Positions 40,376 to 48,034 of a stretch of 64,000 bases of DNA are shown one piece after another. Numbering within the stretch: the stretch's first letter is position 1; every line of letters begins with the position of its first letter. The notes under the pieces were generated by a model. The model did no database searches, had not been told where the DNA came from, and saw only the letters and a list, made by a program, of their open reading frames with translations. The translations under genes and the position numbers were made by a program. The stretch is taken from contig HF990410.1 in NCBI GenBank assembly GCA_000432775.1, forward strand, positions 62,001 to 126,000, given 5' to 3'. Source of the DNA: Alistipes sp. CAG:831. Its GTDB lineage: Bacteria; Bacteroidota; Bacteroidia; Bacteroidales; UBA932.

Positions 40376-41971
40376 ATGAAAAATATCTTAGCAAAAATAC
40401 TGATGCCCGCCGCGCTCATCCTGTCGGCGGTACTGACAGCCGCTGCAGCACCCAAGAATGAGGCGCAGTTCGACAAGCTGGTCAAGACCTATACCCTCAA
40501 TCCCGACGGCAGTCAGGAACTAAGGGTGCAGAAACAGCTGACAATCTATACTCACGCAGCGATGAACAGCCTCTATGGCGAGACATTCATCGTCTATGAT
40601 CCTGCTTATCAGCAGTTGAAGATCAACGAGTCCTACACCCGTCAGGTGGACGGAACGATAGTGACCACCCCGGCCAACGCATTCGTGGAGGTACTGCCCT
40701 CCGCCGCGGCCAATGCTCCGGCATACAATGGTATGAAGGAGATGGTGGTGGTGCATACCGGCCTGGAGCTGGGCGCTACCATTTACCTGGACTATACGGT
40801 TACAACGAAGGCCGGCGCCCTGCCCGCTCTGGACATATTCGAGCAGGTGGAGGAACTCTCTCCCATAAAGGAATATGTGCTCTCCGTTACAGTCCCCTCC
40901 GGAACACCTCTTCATTACGCTCTGCTGAACGGCAGCACCAAACCGTCTGTAAGCGAGGCAAACGGGGTTAGAACGGTAAAATGGACTCTCCGCAATGTCA
41001 GGCCCCGTCCCCGTTATCTGGCAGTATCCGCTCCCGCCGGCAATGTGCAGGCAGTGGCTGTAACAACCTTTGACTCGCAGCAGGCAGTGGCCGATGTCAT
41101 CAAGTCTCAGTTGTATAGCCAGGAGGATGAGGCGGTGAAGGCTCTGCTGGCTTCCCTGAACGAGGGCCCCGCCGACAGGCGCTCCACTGTGGACAAGATA
41201 CATGAGTATCTCTCAACCGGCCTGGCTCAGAACCGTCTTACCCTGGCACAGACAGGCTATAAGGTACGTCCCGCAGCGGATGTGATACACAGTGCTTATG
41301 CCACTGATGCGGAGAGAACCCTTCTGGCTGCCGCCCTTCTGCAGGCTGCAGGACAGGAGTCAGAGGTGACTCTCGCATTCCCCAGGACATCCGATCCTGC
41401 CGCTGCCGGACTGGCGTCCCTGCAGAACATCATGGCTGCCGGACTTGTGGACCGTGCCGATGAGGCTACGGCCGATATTGCCGGATATCTCAGCATCATA
41501 GGACTGGACGGTCAGCCGGCGGAGGTGGCCGCGCCCGACCATAAAGTCGATGTGGAGAGCACATTCTCCGTCTCAGCCTCCGAAGCGGCTTCTGTCGCCG
41601 AGGGCATCTATTCCTTTACGCTTCCCGAAGCCCGTTCCGGCTGGCTGGGCAGTGTGTACGCCTCCACTACCTCCAACACCACCCGTCCCGTCAACCTCCT
41701 GCTGCCTTACCTGACCGACGAGACCTACACCTGCACCCTCGATGTACAGGACGGTCTCAAAGCTGTCGCGCTGCCGGAGAACATGACCCTGGATACCCCC
41801 GTCGGCTCACTCAGAGTGACTGTCGCCGAGGTGGATGGAAAGACTGTCATTACCCGTAGTCTGAAGCTCGTGCAGCAGCTGATCACCCCCGCTCTCTATC
41901 CCCAGTACTACCGTCTCATGAGCGAGTGGTATACATTGTGCGCCACACCTCTCATCTTCAGCGCTGAGTAG
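40376..41971 (+). CDS. Exported DUF3857-like protein, partner of 38372
   Basis: 531 residues with a signal peptide (about 1-24, ending AAAAP). The N-terminal half is DUF3857-like (QLTIYTHAAMNSLYGETFIV, GLELGATIYLDYTV, LSPIKEYVLSVTVPSGTPL). The region where the transglutaminase triad would sit (about 275-340, DKIHEYLSTGLAQNRLTL) lacks the catalytic Cys, so the protein is probably non-enzymatic. It starts 9 nt after its partner and ends 1 nt before the DRTGG gene at 41973, so the pair may be read into the hydrogenase signalling genes. Confidence 0.7.
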   Translation: MKNILAKILMPAALILSAVLTAAAAPKNEAQFDKLVKTYTLNPDGSQELRVQKQLTIYTHAAMNSLYGETFIVYDPAYQQLKINESYTRQVDGTIVTTPANAFVEVLPSAAANAPAYNGMKEMVVVHTGLELGATIYLDYTVTTKAGALPALDIFEQVEELSPIKEYVLSVTVPSGTPLHYALLNGSTKPSVSEANGVRTVKWTLRNVRPRPRYLAVSAPAGNVQAVAVTTFDSQQAVADVIKSQLYSQEDEAVKALLASLNEGPADRRSTVDKIHEYLSTGLAQNRLTLAQTGYKVRPAADVIHSAYATDAERTLLAAALLQAAGQESEVTLAFPRTSDPAAAGLASLQNIMAAGLVDRADEATADIAGYLSIIGLDGQPAEVAAPDHKVDVESTFSVSASEAASVAEGIYSFTLPEARSGWLGSVYASTTSNTTRPVNLLLPYLTDETYTCTLDVQDGLKAVALPENMTLDTPVGSLRVTVAEVDGKTVITRSLKLVQQLITPALYPQYYRLMSEWYTLCATPLIFSAE

Positions 41972-41972
41972 T

Positions 41973-42317
41973 ATGAAGCTGAGGGATATAGTTGCAGCCG
42001 TGCAGGGTGAGGTGGTGTGCGGGCAGGACCGCCTGGACGAGAATGTGGATTACGCATTCGCCTCAGACCTGATGAGTGACGTGCTGACTATCAAGACTGA
42101 TGATTTTCTGCTGATTACCGGACTGGCTAACGTGCAGTCAGTCCGGACAGCGGAAATGTCCGACGTGGAGTACATTCTCTTCGTGAGGGGCAAGAACGTG
42201 ACGGAGGAGATGTCCGCCCTGGCCGAGGACAACGGCATGGTGGTGATACGTACAGACTATTCGATGTTCAAGACTTCCGGCATTCTCTACGGGGCCGGAC
42301 TCAAGCCGGTGTACTGA
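41973..42317 (+). CDS. DRTGG-domain protein (first copy)
   Basis: 114 residues, start MKLRDIVAAVQGEVVCGQDR. The DRTGG fold pattern is seen in YAFASDLMSDVLTI near 26-39, LLITGLANVQSVRTAEMSD and a VILFVRGKN-like strand (YILFVRGKNVT near 68). The second copy at 44107 has the same layout. DRTGG domains accompany CBS/PTA and [FeFe]-hydrogenase loci and are thought to bind small ligands. First gene of the signalling block. Confidence 0.75.
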   Translation: MKLRDIVAAVQGEVVCGQDRLDENVDYAFASDLMSDVLTIKTDDFLLITGLANVQSVRTAEMSDVEYILFVRGKNVTEEMSALAEDNGMVVIRTDYSMFKTSGILYGAGLKPVY

Positions 42318-42318
42318 T

Positions 42319-42729
42319 ATGAGGCAGGAGTACGACGTGGCCGCGGGCGATTTTACCCGCGCAGGCAACGCCTCTTCGGCTATCAAGAAGACCCTCAAGC
42401 AGCTGGGAGTCTCCCCCGCCGTAGTCAAGAGGGTGGTGGTGGCTGTCTATGAGGCTGAGGTCAATATAGTTGCACATTCCTACGGAGGCCGGATAACAGC
42501 CGACATATCCCCGGAAGGCATCAATGTCGTCCTGGCCGATACGGGTCCGGGCATACCCGATGTGCAGAAGGCGATGCAGAAGGGGTTCTCCACTGCTTCC
42601 AAGGAGGTGAGGGAGATGGGATTCGGAGCCGGAATGGGACTTCCTAACATTCAGGAGAACGCGGATGACCTCCGGATAGAGACGGAAGTGGGTAAGGGCA
42701 CCACACTTTATATTTACATCAGATTCTGA
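42319..42729 (+). CDS. Stand-alone HATPase (RsbW/SpoIIAB-like)
   Basis: 136 residues. N box VVVAVYEAEVNIVAHSYGG near 39-57, G1 box VVLADTGPGIPD near 72, G2 box GFGAGMGLPNIQENADDL near 97, and the final strand GTTLYIYIRF. There is no histidine phospho-acceptor domain, so it belongs with anti-sigma-type serine kinases or is a bare GHKL ATPase. One nt after the DRTGG gene and 11 nt before the sensory hydrogenase gene. Confidence 0.82.
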   Translation: MRQEYDVAAGDFTRAGNASSAIKKTLKQLGVSPAVVKRVVVAVYEAEVNIVAHSYGGRITADISPEGINVVLADTGPGIPDVQKAMQKGFSTASKEVREMGFGAGMGLPNIQENADDLRIETEVGKGTTLYIYIRF

Positions 42730-42740
42730 ACGGAAAGTCT

Positions 42741-44102
42741 ATGGAGCACAATACATTTCACAAGGCATTGGAGATTCAGCGGGAGCTGTGCATAGGCTGC
42801 TCGCACTGTATAAAGGTATGTCCGACAGAGGCTCTGAGGGTCTCCGGCGGCAAGGCCTTGCTCTATGCGGACTGGTGCATAGACTGCGGCCGCTGTTTCA
42901 GGGTCTGTCCCAGCCGGGCTATAAGGGTGGTGGACGATGACTTCGAGAACATATTCTCCTATAAATACAGGGTCCTGCTGGTCCCTGCGGTGTTCTACGC
43001 GCAGTTCGGGAAGCTTGTTCCGGTAAGGGTGATCAATGACATTCTCGGAGATATGGGCTTCTCGGAGGTGTGTACTGTGGAGCAGTGCGCGGATACCCTG
43101 GTGGACGAGATCAATGACTATGTCCGCAAGGCAGAGGAAAAACCGGTGGTGTCCTCCTTCTGCCCGGCGGTTATCCGCCTGATACAGGTGCGCTTCCCCT
43201 CGCTTATAGACCGTATAATGCTCCTGCTGCCTCCCATAGAGGTGACGGCGCAGTACTATGTGCGTAAATGGAAGATGAGCGGAGGCGATCCGTCGGACCT
43301 GGGGGTGTTCTACCTGACCCCGTGTATCGCCAAGATCGCTGCCGTCAAGTCTCCGGTCGGAGGATACGAGTCGCCCATAAGCGGAGTGATCAATATGGAC
43401 TATGTCTACAACAAGGTCCTGCTGGCCTACAAGAACAGGAAATATCCCGAGGAGGGGTGCGGCAAGGAGGCTGTCAATGATGCTGTCTCGTCCAAGGGGC
43501 TGCTCTGGCCTCTGACCGGGGGCGAGGCCTCGCAGATAGAGGGACGTGCCCTCTCCATCGACGGCATGAGCAACGTCATAGAGTTCCTTGAGAAGCTTGA
43601 GGACGAGGAGATAGAGGAGCCTATCGACTATCTGGAGCTCAGGGGCTGCGACGAGTCCTGCCCGGGAGGTATCCTGGTGCAGGGCAACCGCTTCCTGGTG
43701 GCGGACAATCTGAGGAATATGGCCTCGGAGGCATCGGATACCCACCGCCTGTCGGAGGAGTACAAGCAGTTCTGCTCGGCCTACATCAAGATGGATGCGG
43801 TGGAGCCCCGCTCCATGGTCAAGTACGACAAGGATATAAACGTGGCTATCAAGAAGATGGAGATGGCGGGCATGTTGAGGAAAATACTGCCGGACATCGA
43901 CTGCGGAGCCTGCGGGGCGCCCAGTTGCGAGGCCCTGGCGGCAGATATCGTCCGGGACGATGCCTCCCTGAACAACTGCATCTTCATGCAGGCCCGTTTC
44001 GAGAAGGAAGGCTCTCTCCAGGTCTCGGAGGCTATAGACCTGATGGAGCAGGTATGGGGCAAGGACAGGTTTGTCAATAAGGAAAAATCTAAAGCAGAAT
44101 AG
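42741..44102 (+). CDS. hydS: Group D-type putative sensory [FeFe] hydrogenase
   Basis: 453 residues. Two N-terminal 4Fe-4S motifs (C17-C20-C23-C27; C46-C49-C52-C56). An H-cluster domain follows with all four cubane ligands kept: C141 (SSFCPAV), C195 (TPCIAKI), C303 and C307 (GCDESCPGG). The proton-shuttle Cys of the usual TSCCP loop is Phe. The Met before the third ligand pair in MACPGGC is also changed. The C-terminus holds Cx2Cx4Cx16C (C388, C391, C396, C413), which I recall as a mark of group D, e.g. Thermoanaerobacter HydS. It probably senses H2 or redox state, with little turnover. The flanking DRTGG, HATPase and PHP genes would pass on the signal. Confidence 0.82.
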   Translation: MEHNTFHKALEIQRELCIGCSHCIKVCPTEALRVSGGKALLYADWCIDCGRCFRVCPSRAIRVVDDDFENIFSYKYRVLLVPAVFYAQFGKLVPVRVINDILGDMGFSEVCTVEQCADTLVDEINDYVRKAEEKPVVSSFCPAVIRLIQVRFPSLIDRIMLLLPPIEVTAQYYVRKWKMSGGDPSDLGVFYLTPCIAKIAAVKSPVGGYESPISGVINMDYVYNKVLLAYKNRKYPEEGCGKEAVNDAVSSKGLLWPLTGGEASQIEGRALSIDGMSNVIEFLEKLEDEEIEEPIDYLELRGCDESCPGGILVQGNRFLVADNLRNMASEASDTHRLSEEYKQFCSAYIKMDAVEPRSMVKYDKDINVAIKKMEMAGMLRKILPDIDCGACGAPSCEALAADIVRDDASLNNCIFMQARFEKEGSLQVSEAIDLMEQVWGKDRFVNKEKSKAE

Positions 44103-44106
44103 AATC

Positions 44107-44445
44107 ATGACTGTTAGAGAAATTGCAGAGAAACTGAATCTTAAGGTATTCTCGGGAGCTTCCGGCCTGGACCGCGAAGTGACGGGAGGCTATGTGTCGG
44201 ACCTGTTGTCCGATGTGATGGGCTTCGCCAAGGACGGCTCGGTCTGGGTGACCCTGCAGACGCATAAGAACGTGATGGCCATCGCTACTCTCAAGGAACT
44301 GGCGGCGGTGATCATAGTAAAGGGCTTCGAGCCGGAGGAAGACGCCAGGGAAGTCTCCGAAGAGGAGGGTATCCCCATTCTCGGTTCCGGTGAGCAGACA
44401 TTCGAACTGGCCGGCCGGATATACAACCTTTTGAGCAGGGGGTGA
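44107..44445 (+). CDS. DRTGG-domain protein (second copy)
   Basis: 112 residues, start MTVREIAEKLNLKVFSGASG. DREVTGGYVSDLLSDVMGF near 23-41 is the DRTGG motif itself, here with REVTGG. It is related to the protein at 41973 but clearly diverged. It starts 4 nt after the sensory hydrogenase gene. The two could form a heterodimer or bind different ligands. Confidence 0.8.
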   Translation: MTVREIAEKLNLKVFSGASGLDREVTGGYVSDLLSDVMGFAKDGSVWVTLQTHKNVMAIATLKELAAVIIVKGFEPEEDAREVSEEEGIPILGSGEQTFELAGRIYNLLSRG

Positions 44446-44449
44446 GGTC

Positions 44450-45196
44450 ATGAACCGTTTCAGGGCCGATCTGCACAACCATACTCTGTTGTCCCCTTGC
44501 GGGGACATTGAGATGACGCCTGGCTTTATCGTGCGGACAGCTCTGAGAAAGGGATACGATATAATCGGGATTACAGACCACAATACGACTGTCCAGGCGA
44601 GGGAGATCCGACGGATGGTGGGAGAGGGGGAACCCTACATTCTCTGCGGGGCGGAGATCACCACCCGGGAGGAAGTGCACTGCCTGGCCTTCGCGGACAG
44701 CGGGGAGAGCCTGGATGCCCTTCAGAATTTCCTGGACGACAGTCTCCCGAAGATACCGAACGACGAGGAGGTCTTCGGGTACCAGCTGGCTGTCAACGGG
44801 GCCGAGGAGGTGATTTACGAGGCGCCTTACCTGCTGATTTCAGCCATAGACCGGAGCATAGAGGAGGTGGCCGCCTTCGTGGCCTCGATAGGGGGGATTT
44901 TCATTCCGGCCCATATCGACAAGCCGCAGAACTCGGTAATATCCCAGCTGGGATTCGTCCCTCCGGACCTGCCTTTCGATGCCCTGGAGATATCGGCCCG
45001 CTGCGACCTGGACGGACTCCTGGCCCGGAATCCCTACCTCAAAAAGCTGGGCCCGGCCTTTATCCGTTCCTCCGACGCCCATTACCCCGAGGATTTCTGC
45101 CGGGCCGTCACCTGCTTCAATATGCCCTGCCGTGACTTCGAAGAGATACGGAAGGCCCTCCACGGTGAGGACGGAAGGAGCGTGGAGCCGGGATAA
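44450..45196 (+). CDS. PHP-domain phosphoesterase
   Basis: 248 residues. Metal-binding motifs of the PHP family: RADLHNHTLLSPCGD near 4-18, IGITDHNTTVQA near 41-52, GAEITTREEVHCLAFA near 66, IFIPAHIDKPQNS near 148 and RSSDAHYPED near 205. It is related to the PHP proteins of HisJ/TrpH type; TrpH-like members are RNA 5' exonucleases or nucleotidases. Its function at hydrogenase loci is unknown. It starts 4 nt after the second DRTGG gene. Confidence 0.85.
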   Translation: MNRFRADLHNHTLLSPCGDIEMTPGFIVRTALRKGYDIIGITDHNTTVQAREIRRMVGEGEPYILCGAEITTREEVHCLAFADSGESLDALQNFLDDSLPKIPNDEEVFGYQLAVNGAEEVIYEAPYLLISAIDRSIEEVAAFVASIGGIFIPAHIDKPQNSVISQLGFVPPDLPFDALEISARCDLDGLLARNPYLKKLGPAFIRSSDAHYPEDFCRAVTCFNMPCRDFEEIRKALHGEDGRSVEPG

Positions 45197-45227
45197 ATGA
45201 TTGTTTGACCTGAAATTTACCTGAAAG

Positions 45228-45773
45228 ATGAACGACCTTTCCATGCATATACTGGATATAATCCAGAATTCCATCAGTGCCGGTGCGACCCGTGTGACCC
45301 TGACCGTAGACGAGAATCCGGCCGCCGACCTGCTGACCATTGTCATAGGAGACAACGGACGGGGGATGACTCCTGAGCAGGTGAGCCGCCTTTCCGACCC
45401 GTTCTTCACCTCCCGTACTACCCGGAAGGTGGGGATGGGCATACCTCTGCTCAAGCAGTCCGCGGAGCAGAGCGGGGGAGAGGTCAGGATAACCTCGGAG
45501 CCCGGGCGGGGGACGGAGGTGACAGCGGTTTTCGGCTATTCCGATATCGATCGCCCGCCGCTCGGGGATGTCGCTAATGCTCTGATGATTACCGCTTCGT
45601 CCAATCCCCGGATGGACTTTCTTTTCACCTACCGTTACAATGGGGAGGAGTATGTCCTGGATACGGCGGACGTCAAGGAAATATTCGGGGAGGATGCGTT
45701 CTCCAACTTAACAATCGTAAAAAATATTGAAGAAATGCTTAAAGAAAATATCGAGGAGGTTAGGAACTCTTAA
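45228..45773 (+). CDS. Stand-alone GHKL ATPase (histidine-kinase-like)
   Basis: 181 residues. N box HILDIIQNSISAGATRVTL near 8-26, G1 box IVIGDNGRGMTPEQ near 38, F/G2 box FFTSRTTRKVGMGIPLLKQS near 59-78 and G3 region SEPGRGTEVTAVF. There is no dimerisation/phospho-acceptor or sensor domain. It resembles the ATPase proteins found beside [FeFe]-hydrogenase operons. The last gene of the signalling block; a promoter for the structural genes lies 9 nt past its stop. Confidence 0.82.
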   Translation: MNDLSMHILDIIQNSISAGATRVTLTVDENPAADLLTIVIGDNGRGMTPEQVSRLSDPFFTSRTTRKVGMGIPLLKQSAEQSGGEVRITSEPGRGTEVTAVFGYSDIDRPPLGDVANALMITASSNPRMDFLFTYRYNGEEYVLDTADVKEIFGEDAFSNLTIVKNIEEMLKENIEEVRNS

Positions 45774-45782
45774 ATATTTTCA

Positions 45783-45790
45783 TAAATTTG
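45783..45790 (+). promoter_or_regulatory. -7 promoter box of the hydrogenase structural operon
   Basis: TAAATTTG matches TAnnTTTG and lies 37 nt before the HndB-like start. It separates signalling and structural transcription. Confidence 0.6.
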
Positions 45791-45827
45791 CATACCCCAA
45801 CACTAATTTGTTAACCAAACTAACTGT

Positions 45828-46226
45828 ATGAGTAAAATTAAGTCTCTTGACGAACTGCGTCAAATGAAAGCCAGGCTGGAGAGCCAGATGGATATCCGGG
45901 AGAAGAGCAATAATCCCGAGGCTCTTGTCCAGATACGGGTCGCCATGGCTACCTGCGGTATAGCGGCCGGAGCCCGCGTGGTGATGAACGCCATCATCGA
46001 CCGTGTGGAGAGAGAGAAGCTGCCGGTGATTGTCACTCAGGGCGGTTGCATGGGATACTGCTATGCCGAACCTACAATCGAAGTGAAGCGTCCGGGTGAG
46101 GAACCGGTCGTCTTCGGTCACGTCAGTACGGACAAGGCCATGGAGATCATCGACAAGTATGTTCTCCACGGCGAACTCGTGGACGGTATTCTACCAGTCA
46201 ATTATCAAACAATCGAGAAAAATTAG
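45828..46226 (+). CDS. hndB: HndB-like thioredoxin-fold [2Fe-2S] subunit
   Basis: 132 residues. VAMATCGIAAGARVVMNAII near 43-62 and TQGGCMGYCYAEPTIEVK near 70-87 fit the HndB family, which keeps one Cys in the first loop and C-x3-C in the second. It is the small iron-sulfur or scaffold subunit of NADP/NAD-reducing [FeFe] hydrogenases such as HndABCD. First structural gene, 6 nt before the NuoF-like gene. Whether three Cys suffice for a stable cluster is uncertain. Confidence 0.8.
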   Translation: MSKIKSLDELRQMKARLESQMDIREKSNNPEALVQIRVAMATCGIAAGARVVMNAIIDRVEREKLPVIVTQGGCMGYCYAEPTIEVKRPGEEPVVFGHVSTDKAMEIIDKYVLHGELVDGILPVNYQTIEKN

Positions 46227-46232
46227 CCTGCC

Positions 46233-48023
46233 ATGCCGAACTACAAAATGAGTTTACTGTGCTGCGGAGGTACGGGCTGCCGTGCGTCCGAGAGCGTGAG
46301 GATCGTCGAGAGGCTGAGGGAGGAGATTGCCGCCGCAGGGATGGACAATGACGTGCAGGTGGTGGTGACCGGCTGCTTCGGTTTCTGCGAACAGGGTCCT
46401 ATCGTCAAGGTGATACCTGACAACACTTTCTACACCAATGTCAAGCCTGAGGATGCCGAGGAGATCGTCAAGGAGCATGTGGTCAAGGGCCGCAAGGTCA
46501 CCCGCCTGCTCTATGAGGACCCCGACACCCAGAAGCACATCAGCGACTCGAAGCACATGGGCTTCTATCAGAAGCAGCTCCGTATCGCTCTGCGTAACTG
46601 CGGATTCATCAATCCCGAGAATATCGACGAATATATTGCCCGGGACGGCTACGAGGCTCTGGCCAAGGTGCTGCAGGGCACTCCCCAGGAGGCCATAGAG
46701 ACCGTCAAGAAGTCCGGTCTGAGAGGACGTGGCGGCGGAGGATTCCCTACCGGCCTGAAATGGGAGATAGCCTCCAAGAGTCCAGGCAAGGAAAAATATG
46801 TGGTCTGCAACGCCGACGAGGGCGACCCCGGAGCGTTCATGGACCGCTCTATTCTCGAGAGCGACCCCAACTCGGTCATCGAGGCCATGGCCATCTGCGG
46901 TTACTGTATCGGGGCCTCGAAAGGTCTGGTGTACATCCGCGCCGAATACCCCCTGGCCGTCAAGCGTCTGCAGATAGCCATGAAGCAGGCCCGCGACTAC
47001 GGTCTGCTGGGAGACGATATCCTCGGTTCGGGATTCAATTTCGACATAGAGATACGCTACGGAGCTGGAGCCTTCGTCTGCGGTGAGGAGACCGCCCTGA
47101 TTCACTCTATGGAGGGCAAGAGGGGCGAGCCTACCGTGAAGCCTCCTTTCCCCGCAGTCAGCGGATATCTCGGAAAGCCTACCAATGTCAACAACGTGGA
47201 GACCTTCGCCAACATCCCCGTGATATTTCTCAAGGGCCCCGAGTGGTTTGCCTCTATCGGCACTGAGAAGTCAAAGGGAACCAAGGTGTTCGCCCTGGCC
47301 GGCAAGATCAACAACGTGGGTCTTATCGAGGTGCCTATGGGTACGACCCTCCGCGAGGTCATCTATGACATCGGAGGCGGCATCAAGGGCGGCAAGGAGT
47401 TCAAGGCCGTCCAGACCGGAGGACCCTCGGGAGGCTGCCTTACCAAGAAACATCTCGACACACCTATAGATTACGACAACCTTACCGCCGCCGGCTCGAT
47501 GATGGGCTCGGGTGGTATGATCGTCATGGACGAGGACGACTGCATGGTGTCAGTGGCCAAGTTCTACCTCCAGTTCACCGTGGACGAGTCCTGCGGAAAA
47601 TGCGCCCCCTGCCGTATCGGCAACAAGCGTCTCGAGGAGATTCTCGACAAGATCACCAAGGGCAAGGGCACGATGGAGGACCTGGACTACCTCAAGAACC
47701 TCAGCAAGGTCATCAAGGATACCGCCCTCTGCGGTCTCGGCCAGACATCCCCCAACCCCGTGCTCTCCACCCTTGACAACTTCTACGACGAGTACGTGGC
47801 CCACATCGTGGACAAGCGCTGTCCTGCCCACAAGTGCCGTGCTCTCAGGGTCTACGCCATCGATCCTGACCGGTGCAAGGGCTGTACGGCCTGCGCCAGG
47901 GCATGTCCTGCCGGAGCCATAAAGGGCGAGGTCAAGCAGGCACACGTCATCGACACGGAGAAATGTATCCGCTGCGGTGCATGTCTGGAGAAATGTAAAT
48001 TCAATGCGGTAACCGTTCAATAA
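46233..48023 (+). CDS. hydB: NuoF-like diaphorase subunit of bifurcating [FeFe] hydrogenase
   Basis: 596 residues. The N-terminal thioredoxin-like [2Fe-2S] domain has Cys10/11, 16, 48 and 52. The NADH/FMN core has GLRGRGGGGFPTGLKWE near 165, NADEGDPGAFMDRS near 192 and GAGAFVCGEETALI near 278. The 4Fe-4S site DESCGKCAPCRIG is near 450. Two C-terminal ferredoxin motifs follow (CKGCTACARACP and CIRCGACLEKCK). This is the HydB/HndC type that carries NAD(H) and flavin chemistry. With HydA and HydC it would couple H2 to NADH and reduced ferredoxin; bifurcation is inferred from subunit make-up. Confidence 0.94.
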   Translation: MPNYKMSLLCCGGTGCRASESVRIVERLREEIAAAGMDNDVQVVVTGCFGFCEQGPIVKVIPDNTFYTNVKPEDAEEIVKEHVVKGRKVTRLLYEDPDTQKHISDSKHMGFYQKQLRIALRNCGFINPENIDEYIARDGYEALAKVLQGTPQEAIETVKKSGLRGRGGGGFPTGLKWEIASKSPGKEKYVVCNADEGDPGAFMDRSILESDPNSVIEAMAICGYCIGASKGLVYIRAEYPLAVKRLQIAMKQARDYGLLGDDILGSGFNFDIEIRYGAGAFVCGEETALIHSMEGKRGEPTVKPPFPAVSGYLGKPTNVNNVETFANIPVIFLKGPEWFASIGTEKSKGTKVFALAGKINNVGLIEVPMGTTLREVIYDIGGGIKGGKEFKAVQTGGPSGGCLTKKHLDTPIDYDNLTAAGSMMGSGGMIVMDEDDCMVSVAKFYLQFTVDESCGKCAPCRIGNKRLEEILDKITKGKGTMEDLDYLKNLSKVIKDTALCGLGQTSPNPVLSTLDNFYDEYVAHIVDKRCPAHKCRALRVYAIDPDRCKGCTACARACPAGAIKGEVKQAHVIDTEKCIRCGACLEKCKFNAVTVQ

Positions 48024-48034
48024 TCGTAACTGAG

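Noticed and set aside
45828..46226. HndB-like subunit as a damaged ferredoxin missing one Cys
   Set aside because: The three-Cys pattern (TCGIAAGA and C-x3-C) is, as I recall, normal for the HndB family, so it is not evidence of decay.
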